Assembly (NCBI GenBank): GCA_017412585.1
Contig: JAFPXK010000084.1
Location: forward strand, 1-64,000
From: Oscillospiraceae bacterium
GTDB taxonomy: Bacteria; Bacillota; Clostridia; Oscillospirales; Oscillospiraceae
DNA: 64,000 nt
Direction: 5' to 3'
Shown one piece after another: positions 7,341 through 14,783 of this stretch. Position numbers and translations under genes: made by a program. Within the stretch, counting starts at the first letter, position 1. The number at the start of each line of letters is the position of its first letter. The notes below the pieces were generated by a model. The model saw only the letters and a program-made list of their open reading frames with translations. It was not told the origin of the DNA and did no database searches.

Positions 7341-8474
7341 TTATTTCATAAAGAGGCCCCGCCTTGCCACATCGGCAAAGAGCTGGCCCCAGGTGCGGCG
7401 GGCCACACCCTCCGCTGCCAGCACCGGTAGGCGCACCGTGTCGCCGCCGGGGAAGGTGACCGTCAGCTCCCCCACCTGCTGGCCCTCCGTCACCGGGGCG
7501 GTGACGGCGTCGGGGATGTCCAGCGCCGTCTCCGGCGCCGCCTCCCCCTTGCGCCGCAGCACGGTGGTGCCCTCCGAGGGGAGGGTCAGGGCCACCGTGT
7601 CCGTTTGCCCCAGGGCAACGGGCAGCGTCGGCAGGGGGTCGGCGGGGGTAATATCCGTGAGCTGATAGGTGGAAAAGCCGTAGTTCAGCAGGGTTTTGGC
7701 GTCCTCGTTCCGCTTGTCGGCGGTCTCCCCCTTCATGATGACGGCGATGAGCTCCATGCCGTCCTTCTCCGCCGTGGCGCTGATGCAGTAGCCCGCCCGC
7801 TCGGTGTAGCCGGTTTTAAGCCCGGTGCAGCCGTCATAGAACCGCACCAGCTTGTTGGTGTTGGAAAGGCCGAAGGTGCCGCCCCGGATGGTGTCCATCC
7901 AGATGGTGGTGAAGCGGCGGATGTCGGGGTGATGCAGCAGCAGCTCCCGGCTCATAAGGGCGATGTCCCAGGCGCTGGTGACGTGGCCCTCTGCGGTGAG
8001 GCCGGTGGGGTTGACGAAATGGGTATCGTTCATGCCCAGGGCCCTGGCCCTGTTGTTCATCTCCTCCACGAACAGCTCCGTCACCCCGGAGACGTGTTCG
8101 GCCAGAGCCACGGCGGCGTCGTTGCCGCTGGAGACGCACACGGATTTCAGCAGCTCCTCCACGGTGATCTCCTCCCCGGGGGAGAGAAACACCTGGCTGC
8201 CCCCCATGGAGGCGGCGTAGTCGCTGACGGTGACCACATCGTCGTAGCCGATTTTACCGGAGTCGATGGCCTCCATGGTCAGCAGCAGCGTCATCACCTT
8301 GGTGACGCTGGCGGGCTCCAGCACGTCGTGCTCATTCTGGGTGAATAAAATTTCACCGGTGGACTTCTCCATCAGCACCGCCGCGCGGGAGGTCAGCGCC
8401 AGGTCCACCGCCTCGGTGCGCACCGGCAGCACCATTAGCAGCAGCGCCGGGAGAATCCATACCCATCGTTTCAT
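7341..8474 (-). CDS. D-alanyl-D-alanine carboxypeptidase (S11, DacF type)
   Basis: This secreted penicillin-binding protein trims the terminal D-Ala from peptidoglycan stem peptides. The 377-residue protein starts with a signal peptide (MKRWVWILPALLLMVLPV). It has the three serine-protease motifs of family S11: SVTK at 56-59 with the nucleophile Ser56, SGN at 116-118 and KTG at 220-222. A C-terminal beta domain follows (about residues 280-360). The second of two close ATGs was chosen because AGGGGGC lies at proper distance from it. In spore formers such enzymes include DacF of the spore cortex; the sequence alone does not tell DacF from a vegetative paralog. It is a single gene transcribed away from the HIT gene. 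Confidence 0.93.
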   Translation of the reverse strand: MKRWVWILPALLLMVLPVRTEAVDLALTSRAAVLMEKSTGEILFTQNEHDVLEPASVTKVMTLLLTMEAIDSGKIGYDDVVTVSDYAASMGGSQVFLSPGEEITVEELLKSVCVSSGNDAAVALAEHVSGVTELFVEEMNNRARALGMNDTHFVNPTGLTAEGHVTSAWDIALMSRELLLHHPDIRRFTTIWMDTIRGGTFGLSNTNKLVRFYDGCTGLKTGYTERAGYCISATAEKDGMELIAVIMKGETADKRNEDAKTLLNYGFSTYQLTDITPADPLPTLPVALGQTDTVALTLPSEGTTVLRRKGEAAPETALDIPDAVTAPVTEGQQVGELTVTFPGGDTVRLPVLAAEGVARRTWGQLFADVARRGLFMK

Positions 8475-8546
8475 GTTCATGCCCCCTGTTTGGTTTTTGC
8501 CCACTATATGAGGGGCGGCGGCGGAACAGTACCGGAAGATTCTCTA

Positions 8547-8574
8547 TTGTCATCGGCGGAAAATGTGATACAAT
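8547..8574 (+). promoter_or_regulatory. Promoter of the HIT gene
   Basis: TTGTCA and TACAAT are separated by 16 bases, 30 bases upstream of the ATG. Confidence 0.6.
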
Positions 8575-8604
8575 GGAGAAAACCAACAGAAAGGAACCGA
8601 CGGT

Positions 8605-9024
8605 ATGAAAGATCAACATTGCGCCTACTGCATGGGGGGCGAGCTGCTGGACCAGTTCGGCATCGTCATCTGCCAGCTCAGCGTCAGCACCCTGATTCTC
8701 TTCAAGGAGCAGAGCCACCCCGGCCGCTGCATCGTGGCCTACCGCGACCACGTGGGGGAGATCGTGGAGATCAGCGAGGAAGAGCGCAACGCCTTCTTTG
8801 CCGACGTGGACCGGGCCGCCCGGGCCATTCACGCCGCCTTCCACCCCGATAAGCTGAACTACGGCGCCTACGGCGACACCGGCCGCCACCTGCACATGCA
8901 CCTGGTGCCCAAGTATAAGGATGGCTTCGAGTGGGGCGGCACCTTCGCCATGAACCCGGGCAAAACCTTCCTGACCCAGGCGGAATACGATGAGATGATC
9001 GCCAAAATCAAAGCCAATCTGTAA
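8605..9024 (+). CDS. HIT-family nucleotide hydrolase/transferase
   Basis: HIT proteins cleave or transfer nucleotidyl groups. This 139-residue protein carries the His triad GRHLHMHLVPKY with His95, His97 and His99, the middle residues of the active site. An N-terminal CAYC pair (residues 6-9) probably helps bind a structural zinc, as in many HIT proteins. The ATG has AAAGGAA upstream and a good promoter. The gene stands alone between dacF-type and tRNA genes and is followed by a GC-rich palindrome. The precise substrate, such as an AMP-linked compound, cannot be told from sequence. Confidence 0.93.
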   Translation: MKDQHCAYCMGGELLDQFGIVICQLSVSTLILFKEQSHPGRCIVAYRDHVGEIVEISEEERNAFFADVDRAARAIHAAFHPDKLNYGAYGDTGRHLHMHLVPKYKDGFEWGGTFAMNPGKTFLTQAEYDEMIAKIKANL

Positions 9025-9043
9025 GCCTTTTGGGACAAAACAG

Positions 9044-9067
9044 CGCCCCGCCCGGCGCCGGGCGGGG
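9044..9067 (+). terminator. GC-rich palindrome after the HIT gene
   Basis: A perfect 24-base palindrome (12 bases each side, GCCCCGCCCGGC and its complement) lies 20 bases after the HIT stop codon. It is followed by AATTCTCC with few T residues, so termination may be partial. Confidence 0.55.
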
Positions 9068-9145
9068 CAATTCTCCCAAGACGGCGGAATTCGTCTTGAT
9101 TTTTGCCGCGGGGTGTGGTAATATCTACCGTGGTCACAGAAAAAC

Positions 9146-9219
9146 GCAGGATTAGTACATTGGTAGTATGTCAGCTTCCCAAGCTGAAGAGGCGGGTTCG
9201 ATTCCCGTATCCTGCTCCA
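9146..9219 (+). tRNA. tRNA-Gly (anticodon CCC)
   Basis: The acceptor stem GCAGGAT pairs with ATCCTGC and the CCA end is encoded. The anticodon arm is TCAGC-TTCCCAA-GCTGA with anticodon CCC, which reads GGG glycine codons. The T arm is GCGGG-TTCGATT-CCCGT. The gene is a single tRNA with its own terminator immediately after it. Confidence 0.95.
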
Positions 9220-9221
9220 AC

Positions 9222-9258
9222 AAAAACGCGTGATTTGTCTACCAAATCACGCGTTTTT
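9222..9258 (+). terminator. Terminator of tRNA-Gly
   Basis: AAAAACGCGTGATTTG and CAAATCACGCGTTTTT form a perfect 16-bp stem with a 5-base loop, starting three bases after the tRNA end. The T run on the right side makes it a strong intrinsic terminator. Confidence 0.9.
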
Positions 9259-9405
9259 GAATGATGTTTGCCCTGTCGGTCAAATGATGTGTGCCCGCGG
9301 GCACATTGAGGCAAACATCGCATCATCGTGGCGCAAAGTGACGCAACACCATTTCGGAGCGCAGCGGAGATACATCATCAGCCGCCACCGGCGGCGACAT
9401 CATTT
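9259..9405. repeat. Hairpin-array repeat, ATGATGT/ACATCAT linker type
   Basis: No gene is seen between the tRNA terminator and truA. The stretch has AATGATGT linkers on the left and ACATCAT linkers on the right (last one ACATCATTT at 9397-9405). Between them lie the 14-base palindrome GTGCCCGCGGGCAC at 9291-9304, the stem GCCGCC/GGCGGC at 9381-9395, and a longer pairing of GATGTTTGCC with GGCAAACATC. The plan is the same as in the ATGAATT-type arrays at 2.2 and 17.5 kb but with another linker. Confidence 0.65.
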
Positions 9406-9456
9406 CCGGCAGTTTTCATCTATGGGGCAGCTCTCTTTTCCGCACCCCATCACCAA

Positions 9457-9494
9457 AAGCGAAGAAGCCGTGACCGCGGCTTCTTCGCTTCTTT
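9457..9494. terminator. Bidirectional terminator downstream of truA
   Basis: AAGCGAAGAAGCC and GGCTTCTTCGCTT make a 13-bp stem with an 8-base loop, flanked by A and T rich tails. It ends the leftward truA transcript. Confidence 0.75.
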
Positions 9495-9517
9495 CCTCTC
9501 TGCAGAGGCCCCGGCTC

Positions 9518-10264
9518 TCAATAATCCACTTTCATCAGGCACAGGCCCTCCGGCGGGGCGGTGGGCCCGGCCTGGGTGCGGTCTTGGGCGACCAGAATTT
9601 CCGCCACATGCTCCGGCTCCCAGCGGCCCCGGCCCACCTCCAGCAGCGTGCCCACCATGATGCGCACCATATTCTGCAAAAATCCTTTGCCGTGGAAGGT
9701 GAAAAGAATCCTGTCCCGACGCTGCTCAATGTCGATGGTGTCCACGGTGCGGACGGTGGACTTTTTCATCTTGGGGTTGCCGCAGAAGGAGGCGAAATCG
9801 TGCTCTCCGGTGAGATAGGCGGCGGCCCGGCGCATCCGCGCCACGTCCGGCGCGTAGTCCAACACGGTGACGTACCGCCGGTCAAAGACGGGCTTCACGG
9901 GCCCCACAAAGCAGGTGTAGCGGTAGGTTTTGCCCAGGGCGTTATACCGGGCGTGGAACCGCGCCGACGCCTCACGCACCTCCCGGACGGCGATGGCGTC
10001 GGGCAGGTAGCGGTTGCAGTAGTCACGGATGGCGTCCTCGGCAAGGTCGGTATCCAGCACGGCGCTGGCCACCATGGCCCGGGCGTGAACGCCAGCGTCG
10101 GTGCGCCCGGCGCCGAAAACCTCCACGCTTTTGCCCGTCAGCTCCGACAGTACCGCCTCCACCTTGCCCTGGATGGTGTCCCGGCCGGGCTGGCGCTCCC
10201 AGCCGAAGAAGCGGGTGCCGTCGTAGGCCAGGGTCAGCTTGAAATTTCTCTCCATATCAGCCAT
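9518..10264 (-). CDS. truA: tRNA pseudouridine(38-40) synthase TruA
   Basis: TruA makes pseudouridine at positions 38-40 in the anticodon arm of tRNAs. The 248-residue protein has the catalytic motif GAGRTDAGVHA with Asp56. Other family landmarks are KLTLAYDGTRFFGWERQP at the N terminus and the C-terminal MVRIMVGTLLEVGRG. The start overlaps the stop codon of the upstream GNAT-like gene by 8 bases, so the two are translated from one message; an alternative ATG three codons later (MERNFK) is possible. The gene is followed by a strong bidirectional terminator. Confidence 0.95.
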   Translation of the reverse strand: MADMERNFKLTLAYDGTRFFGWERQPGRDTIQGKVEAVLSELTGKSVEVFGAGRTDAGVHARAMVASAVLDTDLAEDAIRDYCNRYLPDAIAVREVREASARFHARYNALGKTYRYTCFVGPVKPVFDRRYVTVLDYAPDVARMRRAAAYLTGEHDFASFCGNPKMKKSTVRTVDTIDIEQRRDRILFTFHGKGFLQNMVRIMVGTLLEVGRGRWEPEHVAEILVAQDRTQAGPTAPPEGLCLMKVDY

Positions 10265-11387
10265 CCAATCTTTTGATGAAGCAGCGGCGGCGCTTGTGCT
10301 GCTCGATGGGGAAATTCTCCCACTGGGTCTGCACCTTGTCGTTGGTCTCCAACATGGGGCCGGTCTCCGCCAGGGTCAGGCCCATGGAGATGCTGCCCTG
10401 GAGGAGCTGATTGATGACCACGCCGTTGACGCCCCGGGCCTGGTAGTCGGGCCGGACGGCGATGAGCAGCAAATCGGCGGTGTCGTTTTTCCGGAAGGCG
10501 TGGAGCAGGTCGATCCAGCCCAGGGGGAAGATTTTGCCGTCGTGCTTTTTCAGGGCCTTGGCGATGCTGGGGGCCGCCAGGCCGAAGGCCACCAGCTCCT
10601 CCTGCTCGTTGAGCACGAAGCAGGTGAGCTTGGGGTTAATCAGCGGGGCGAACTTACCGGCGTAGCGCCGCACCTGCTCCTCCGACAGCGCCACCGTGCC
10701 GTACAGCGGCGCGTAGCACACGTTCAAAAGGTCAAAGACCTTGTTCAGAATTTTGGGGTAATCCCGGCGGGAACGGGCGGTGAACAGATGGAGATGGTAG
10801 TGCCGCAGCACGAAATTGCTGATTTTGGCCCACCGCTCCGGGATGGGGCCGCTCTGGGGGATGTGGATAAGGTTCTCCACCCAGTCCACGTCCTTTTCGT
10901 AGCCCAGGCGGGCCAGGTGCTGCTGATAATAGGGGTGATTATAATAGGTAAACCAGCAGCTCACCCGGTCGAAGCCCTCCACCAGCAGGCCCTCCCGGTC
11001 CAGGTCGGTGAAGCCCAGGGGGCCGTGCACCTCGTTACAGCCCAGCGCCCGGGCCCAGTCCTCCACCGCGGCGAAGAGGGCGGCGGACACCTCATTATCG
11101 TCAATGAAGTCCACCTGGGTGAACCGCAGGCGGCGGGTGTGCCACTTCTCGTTGGCCTTGCGGCTCAAAATGGCGCCGATGCGGCCCACGGTCTCGCCGC
11201 CGCGGACCGCCAGCCAGCACCGGGCCCGGCAGTAGGCAAAGGCGGGGTTTTTGCGCTCGTCCCAGTCCTCCATATCGTCCTCATAGGTGCCGGGGATATA
11301 CTGGGGCACGTCCCGGTACATCTTCGTGGGGAAGGTGACAAATTCCTTCCGCTGCGCCGGGGATTTTACCTCTACAATATCAACCAT
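10257..11387 (-). CDS. GNAT-like acyltransferase family protein, function unknown
   Basis: This 376-residue cytoplasmic protein begins MVDIVEVKSPAQRKEFVTFP and contains WLAVRGGETVGRIGAILSRKAN near residues 58-80, the beta-strand pattern of a GNAT fold. A second GNAT-like section, DLLLIAVRPDYQARGVNGVVINQLL, lies near residues 305-330. Two such halves in one chain match the large acetyltransferase-like hypothetical proteins common in Clostridia. No substrate is known and I give none. It is the first gene of an operon with truA and has its own promoter divergent from the phosphopantetheinyl transferase gene. Family membership is inferred from the pattern only. Confidence 0.8.
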   Translation of the reverse strand: MVDIVEVKSPAQRKEFVTFPTKMYRDVPQYIPGTYEDDMEDWDERKNPAFAYCRARCWLAVRGGETVGRIGAILSRKANEKWHTRRLRFTQVDFIDDNEVSAALFAAVEDWARALGCNEVHGPLGFTDLDREGLLVEGFDRVSCWFTYYNHPYYQQHLARLGYEKDVDWVENLIHIPQSGPIPERWAKISNFVLRHYHLHLFTARSRRDYPKILNKVFDLLNVCYAPLYGTVALSEEQVRRYAGKFAPLINPKLTCFVLNEQEELVAFGLAAPSIAKALKKHDGKIFPLGWIDLLHAFRKNDTADLLLIAVRPDYQARGVNGVVINQLLQGSISMGLTLAETGPMLETNDKVQTQWENFPIEQHKRRRCFIKRLDG

Positions 11388-11419
11388 AATGGGACCTCTC
11401 TTTCACAAAACACAAAAAC

Positions 11420-11448
11420 AGTGTAGCCCATGGCAGCGGAAAATGCAA
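11420..11448 (-). promoter_or_regulatory. Promoter of the GNAT-truA operon
   Basis: On the minus strand TTGCAT and TACACT are separated by 17 bases, about 35 bases before the start codon. Confidence 0.55.
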
Positions 11449-11458
11449 GGGGGAAGGA

Positions 11459-11487
11459 TTGCACCGGGGGGAATTGTGTGGTATACT
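11459..11487 (+). promoter_or_regulatory. Promoter of the phosphopantetheinyl transferase gene
   Basis: TTGCAC and TATACT are separated by 17 bases. The site lies back to back with the leftward GNAT promoter, with 10 bases between the two -35 elements. Confidence 0.65.
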
Positions 11488-11523
11488 GCTCTATCAGGAA
11501 TTTTTCTCCAAGGAGGACACAGC

Positions 11524-12075
11524 ATGGAGCTCTTTTGGTATGATATCCGCACCATGTCCCAGGCGGAGTACGACAGCGCCGTGGCGGGCATGACGAATGA
11601 GCGGCGGCAGCAGCTTTCCGACGCCGCCACCGACGACGACCGCCGCCGCATGGCGGGGTGCGAGCTGCTGGTGCGGCAGCACCTGGGGGCAGACGCCGCC
11701 ATCACCTTTGACGCTATGGGCCGCATCACCACCGGCCGGGAGGGCCGCTATATCAGCGCTGCCGCCAGCGGCGCCTGGGCGGTGTGCGCCGTGGGCGACA
11801 GGCCCATGGAGACGGTGGTGGAGGTCATCCGGGGGGCACAGGAGAAGTTTATCGCCCGGTCCCTTACGGAGGCGGAGACCCACTACGTCCGCTACGGCGA
11901 CGACGGCTGCTTTGCCCGGTTCTGGGAGTGCTGGACGGCCAAGGAGGCCCTCTTTAAGCTGACGGGCCAGGGGCCGCTGCTGGCCCTCAGCGCCTTTGAA
12001 CTGCCCTCTGACGTGGCGCTGGACCATGTGAAAGACCACGGCTGCACCGTGGTGACGGCCATGCGCCTTGGATAA
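11524..12075 (+). CDS. 4'-phosphopantetheinyl transferase superfamily protein
   Basis: The superfamily moves phosphopantetheine from CoA to carrier proteins. This 183-residue protein has the clear core FWECWTAKEALFKLTGQG at 133-150, with Trp137, Lys140 and Glu141 in the usual WxxKEA pattern. The first half is short, as in Sfp-like proteins. The motif that normally reads GVDIE, which supplies a magnesium ligand, is replaced by VVEVI at 98-102, so one acidic ligand is conservatively changed and the other is lost. It may be weak, specialised or inactive. The ATG is preceded by AGGAGGACACAGC. It probably forms an operon with the glucokinase gene, 14 bases further on, with no obvious functional link. 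Confidence 0.82.
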   Translation: MELFWYDIRTMSQAEYDSAVAGMTNERRQQLSDAATDDDRRRMAGCELLVRQHLGADAAITFDAMGRITTGREGRYISAAASGAWAVCAVGDRPMETVVEVIRGAQEKFIARSLTEAETHYVRYGDDGCFARFWECWTAKEALFKLTGQGPLLALSAFELPSDVALDHVKDHGCTVVTAMRLG

Positions 12076-12089
12076 GGAGGAGAGAGAAA

Positions 12090-13016
12090 ATGTATCGTGT
12101 CGGTATCGATCTGGGCGGCACCAACATCGCCGCCGGTATCATTGACGACAACTATCAGCTGATCTCCCAGGCCAGTCTGCCCACCGGGGCCTTCCGGCCC
12201 TGGCAGGAGATGGTGAACGATCTGGGCGACGCGGTGGATATGGCCCTGCAAAAGGCGGGACTGACGGCGGCGGAGTGCGCCTCCATCGGCATCGGCTCCC
12301 CCGGCACCTGCGACTCAGAGCGGGGCGTGGTGGTCCGGGCCTACAACCTGGGCTGGTTTGAGGTGCCGGTGTGCGAGACGCTCCACGACCGGTTCGGCAT
12401 CCCGGTGCGCCTGAGCAACGACGCCAACTGCGCCGCCCTGGCGGAGGTGGTGGCAGGCGCGGCAAAGGGGCGGAAGGACGTGGTAATGGTCACCCTGGGC
12501 ACCGGCGTGGGCGGCGGCATCATCATCGACGGCAAAATCTACGCAGGGATGCGCTCTGCCGGGGCGGAGCTGGGCCACACGGTGCTGGTGATGGACGGCG
12601 AGCCCTGCTCCTGCGGCCGCAACGGCTGCTGGGAGGCCTACGCCTCCATGACGGCCCTCATCCGCCAGGCCACCCGGGCGGCGGAGGCACACCCCGACTC
12701 CCTGCTGGCCCGGCAGGAGACGCTGGACGGCGTGTCCATCTTCCGGTGCATCGACCAGGGGGACGAGACTGCCAAGGCCGTGGTGGACCGCTGGTGCGAA
12801 TACGTGGCGGCGGGGCTCACCGACCTGGTGAATGCCCTGGCCCCGGAGATGATCCTCCTGGGCGGTGGCGTGTGCCGCCAGGGGGAGCGGATTCTGGCCC
12901 CCATGAGGGAGTACGTGGCCGACCACTGCTTCGGCCAGCGCCAGGGCGCCATCCCGGTGATCGCCGCGGCGGCCCTGGGCAACGAGGCGGGCATCATCGG
13001 CGCGGCGTCGCTGTAA
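12090..13016 (+). CDS. glk: ROK-family glucokinase
   Basis: This 308-residue enzyme phosphorylates glucose with ATP. The N terminus RVGIDLGGTNIAAGI is the phosphate-binding loop. Asp111 in RLSNDANCAALAE is the catalytic base. A zinc site typical of ROK proteins is present: His163 and Cys173, Cys175 and Cys180 in CSCGRNGCWEAY. No N-terminal DNA-binding domain is present, so it is a kinase and not a ROK repressor. A strong GGAGG precedes the ATG. A terminator follows after about 65 bases. ROK kinases can act on other hexoses; glucose is the usual substrate of this length and motif class. Confidence 0.92.
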   Translation: MYRVGIDLGGTNIAAGIIDDNYQLISQASLPTGAFRPWQEMVNDLGDAVDMALQKAGLTAAECASIGIGSPGTCDSERGVVVRAYNLGWFEVPVCETLHDRFGIPVRLSNDANCAALAEVVAGAAKGRKDVVMVTLGTGVGGGIIIDGKIYAGMRSAGAELGHTVLVMDGEPCSCGRNGCWEAYASMTALIRQATRAAEAHPDSLLARQETLDGVSIFRCIDQGDETAKAVVDRWCEYVAAGLTDLVNALAPEMILLGGGVCRQGERILAPMREYVADHCFGQRQGAIPVIAAAALGNEAGIIGAASL

Positions 13017-13081
13017 ATCCGGCCGAAAACGGCTGCGCCGCGCAGCGGCAAACCGCAGCAATCTGTTGCATAAGAAAAGAT

Positions 13082-13121
13082 TGGGAACTACCGCTGTCAA
13101 GCCGGGAGTTCCCATTTTTTT
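13082..13121 (+). terminator. Terminator after glk
   Basis: TGGGAACT and AGTTCCCA pair around a 17-base loop and are followed by seven T residues. Confidence 0.75.
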
Positions 13122-13133
13122 ATGATTGTGCTT

Positions 13134-13345
13134 GCCGCCGGGTGAAGCGGTCTGCGATACAATAAATCCTTGCACAGTCTTCCCCCTGGGGGAAAGGTAC
13201 CCCAGTGCGCACACTGGGGGGAATGAGGGGACGATTTTGCGGGAAGTATCCGGTAGACGCCCCCTCATCCGTCACGGCCTGCGGCCGTGCCACCTTCCCC
13301 CCAAGGGGAAGGCGGGCCGCCGGGGGGCGTCGCGCCCTACGGAGG
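13134..13345. repeat. GC-rich palindromic intergenic repeat, MITE-like
   Basis: No gene is supported between the glk terminator and the DUF3783 gene. The segment is a chain of palindromes: CTTCCCCC with GGGGGAA at the left, CCCCAGTG/CACTGGGG, ATGAGGGG paired at distance with CCCCTCAT, CACGGC/GCCGTG, and CCTTCCCC/GGGGAAGG at the right. The CTTCCCCC...GGGGAAGGC ends form inverted terminal repeats. From memory, the right half is a very common interspersed repeat in related gut Clostridia; I cannot check that here. Confidence 0.6.
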
Positions 13346-13349
13346 GTTG

Positions 13350-13775
13350 TCATTCCGCCCCGGTTTCGTTTTGATTGTGGGCGCTCTCGCCCTTTTCGAT
13401 GGCCTCCCGCTCCCGGCACAGCTCGGCGTGGAGCTGCTGCATCGTCCAGGCGGCGTTGGTGGGGGTCATTACCGCTTTCAAAGCGATGGGCGCGTGGCGG
13501 CGGCGCAGCTCGGAGAGCAGCAGGTTCATGGCCCCGGCCCCCACGCCGCACAGCACCAGCAGTTCCTCCGCAAAGGGGGCGCCCGCCGCCGTCTCCGCCG
13601 CAGCGCCATTGACCAGCGCCTCCACCGTCAGGCCCTGGCGCTCCGGGGGCACCACCGTCAGCTTCAGCCCCAGGCGCACCGATAAAAGGCGCAGCACCCC
13701 CGTTTTCTCCGCCGGAATATTGCACAGCAGCAGTGTCGGTTTCACGATATTCCACGCCCCTTTCGGTGCCATCAT
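13350..13775 (-). CDS. DUF3783 domain-containing protein
   Basis: This 141-residue cytoplasmic protein begins MMAPKGAWNIVKPTLLLCNI and ends with a charged tail (EREAIEKGESAHNQNETGAE). The section PIALKAVMTPTNAAWTMQQLHAEL near residues 94-118 is the recognisable DUF3783 signature. The front half looks like a small alpha/beta domain with a Cys-Gly-Val-Gly-Ala turn. No reaction is known for the family. The first ATG has GGGAGGGG upstream. It is divergent from the DUF4340 lipoprotein gene and is followed by the GC-rich repeat rather than by a clear terminator. Confidence 0.78.
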   Translation of the reverse strand: MMAPKGAWNIVKPTLLLCNIPAEKTGVLRLLSVRLGLKLTVVPPERQGLTVEALVNGAAAETAAGAPFAEELLVLCGVGAGAMNLLLSELRRRHAPIALKAVMTPTNAAWTMQQLHAELCREREAIEKGESAHNQNETGAE

Positions 13776-13807
13776 ACCACCCCTCCCGTGGCCGGCGCAA
13801 GTTTTTC

Positions 13808-13836
13808 TTCCCTTCCGGCAGTTTTTTTGCTATAAT
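13808..13836 (+). promoter_or_regulatory. Promoter of the lipoprotein-two-component operon
   Basis: TTCCCT and TATAAT are 17 bases apart, with TGC just before TATAAT as in an extended -10 element. It precedes the DUF4340 lipoprotein start by about 45 bases. Confidence 0.6.
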
Positions 13837-13882
13837 AGTAAATTGATTTAATATGTCAAACCATGGAAAAAGGAGATTCCCC

Positions 13883-14773
13883 ATGAAACGATGGATTTTG
13901 CTGTTTCTCTGCCTGCTGCTGGTGACGGCGGCGGGCTGCGGCAAAGAGGCGGAGGAAACCGCCGAGGCCGCCGCGCCCATACTGTCCCAGGAGCTGACGG
14001 CGCTGACCTACCAAAACGGCACTAACGCCCTGCGGCTGCGGCTGGCGGAGGGCCAGTGGCAGTGGGCCGACGACCCCACCTTCCCCCTGGATCAGGAAAA
14101 GGCCGGGGCTATCGTGGCGCAGCTGGCCGCCCTGACAGAGCTGGCCCCGGTGGAGGTGAGCCAGGAGCTGTCCGCCTACGGCCTGGACAAGGACACCCAC
14201 ACTCTGACGCTGGAATACGGCGGCGAGGCCCACGTCATCTGCTTCGGCGTGAAGGGCGAGGGGGACAGCCGCTACGCCCTGACGGACGGGGAGGTATTCC
14301 TGGTGCCGGAGGCGCTGATTACCGCCCTGGGCGTGAACATCTACGACATGGCGGTGCTGCCCATCCTGCCTACGGTGACGGCGGACAATGTGATGTCCGT
14401 CACCCTCATCTGGGGTGAGGGCAACCGGGTGCATTACATCTGGGACGGCCAGCAGTGGAACACCGGCAGCCAGACCGGTGCCGCCGATTTAAGCGGCGTG
14501 ATGGACGTGATGGGCCGCTGGACGCTGGCGTACTGCATGGACTACCGCCCCTCCCCGGGCGCTGCCGCCATCTGCGGCCTGGAGGCCCCGGAGCTGACGC
14601 TGCTGGTGCGGTATAAGAACACGGTGGGCACCACGGTGGACTACACGGTGAACGTGGGCAGCCCCACCCTGGACGGCGAGGGCCACTACGTCACCGCCGG
14701 GGAGGACACGTCCATCTACGCCATGGACAACGAGCTGATTCAGCCGCTGCTGGACGCCATTCCGGCGGCGTAA
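13883..14773 (+). CDS. DUF4340 domain lipoprotein
   Basis: This is an exported lipoprotein of 296 residues. It starts MKRWILLFLCLLLVTAAGC with a lipobox (TAAGC), so the mature protein is anchored at Cys19. Two repeated DUF4340-type halves are visible: the first around LTYQNGTNALRLRLAEGQWQW and the second around VMSVTLIWGEGNRVHYIWDG, with a final SPTLDGEGHYVTAGEDTSIYAMD. Such proteins are usually linked to ABC-2 type or gliding-like transport systems, but here the neighbours are a two-component system. The role is therefore open; sensing or supporting the adjacent histidine kinase is a guess. AAAAAGGAG precedes the ATG. Confidence 0.85.
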   Translation: MKRWILLFLCLLLVTAAGCGKEAEETAEAAAPILSQELTALTYQNGTNALRLRLAEGQWQWADDPTFPLDQEKAGAIVAQLAALTELAPVEVSQELSAYGLDKDTHTLTLEYGGEAHVICFGVKGEGDSRYALTDGEVFLVPEALITALGVNIYDMAVLPILPTVTADNVMSVTLIWGEGNRVHYIWDGQQWNTGSQTGAADLSGVMDVMGRWTLAYCMDYRPSPGAAAICGLEAPELTLLVRYKNTVGTTVDYTVNVGSPTLDGEGHYVTAGEDTSIYAMDNELIQPLLDAIPAA

Positions 14774-14783
14774 GGAGGCCAAA

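Noticed and set aside
11287-11523. N-terminal extension of the phosphopantetheinyl transferase
   Set aside because: The extension crosses the divergent promoters and has no family similarity. AGGAGG precedes the later ATG.
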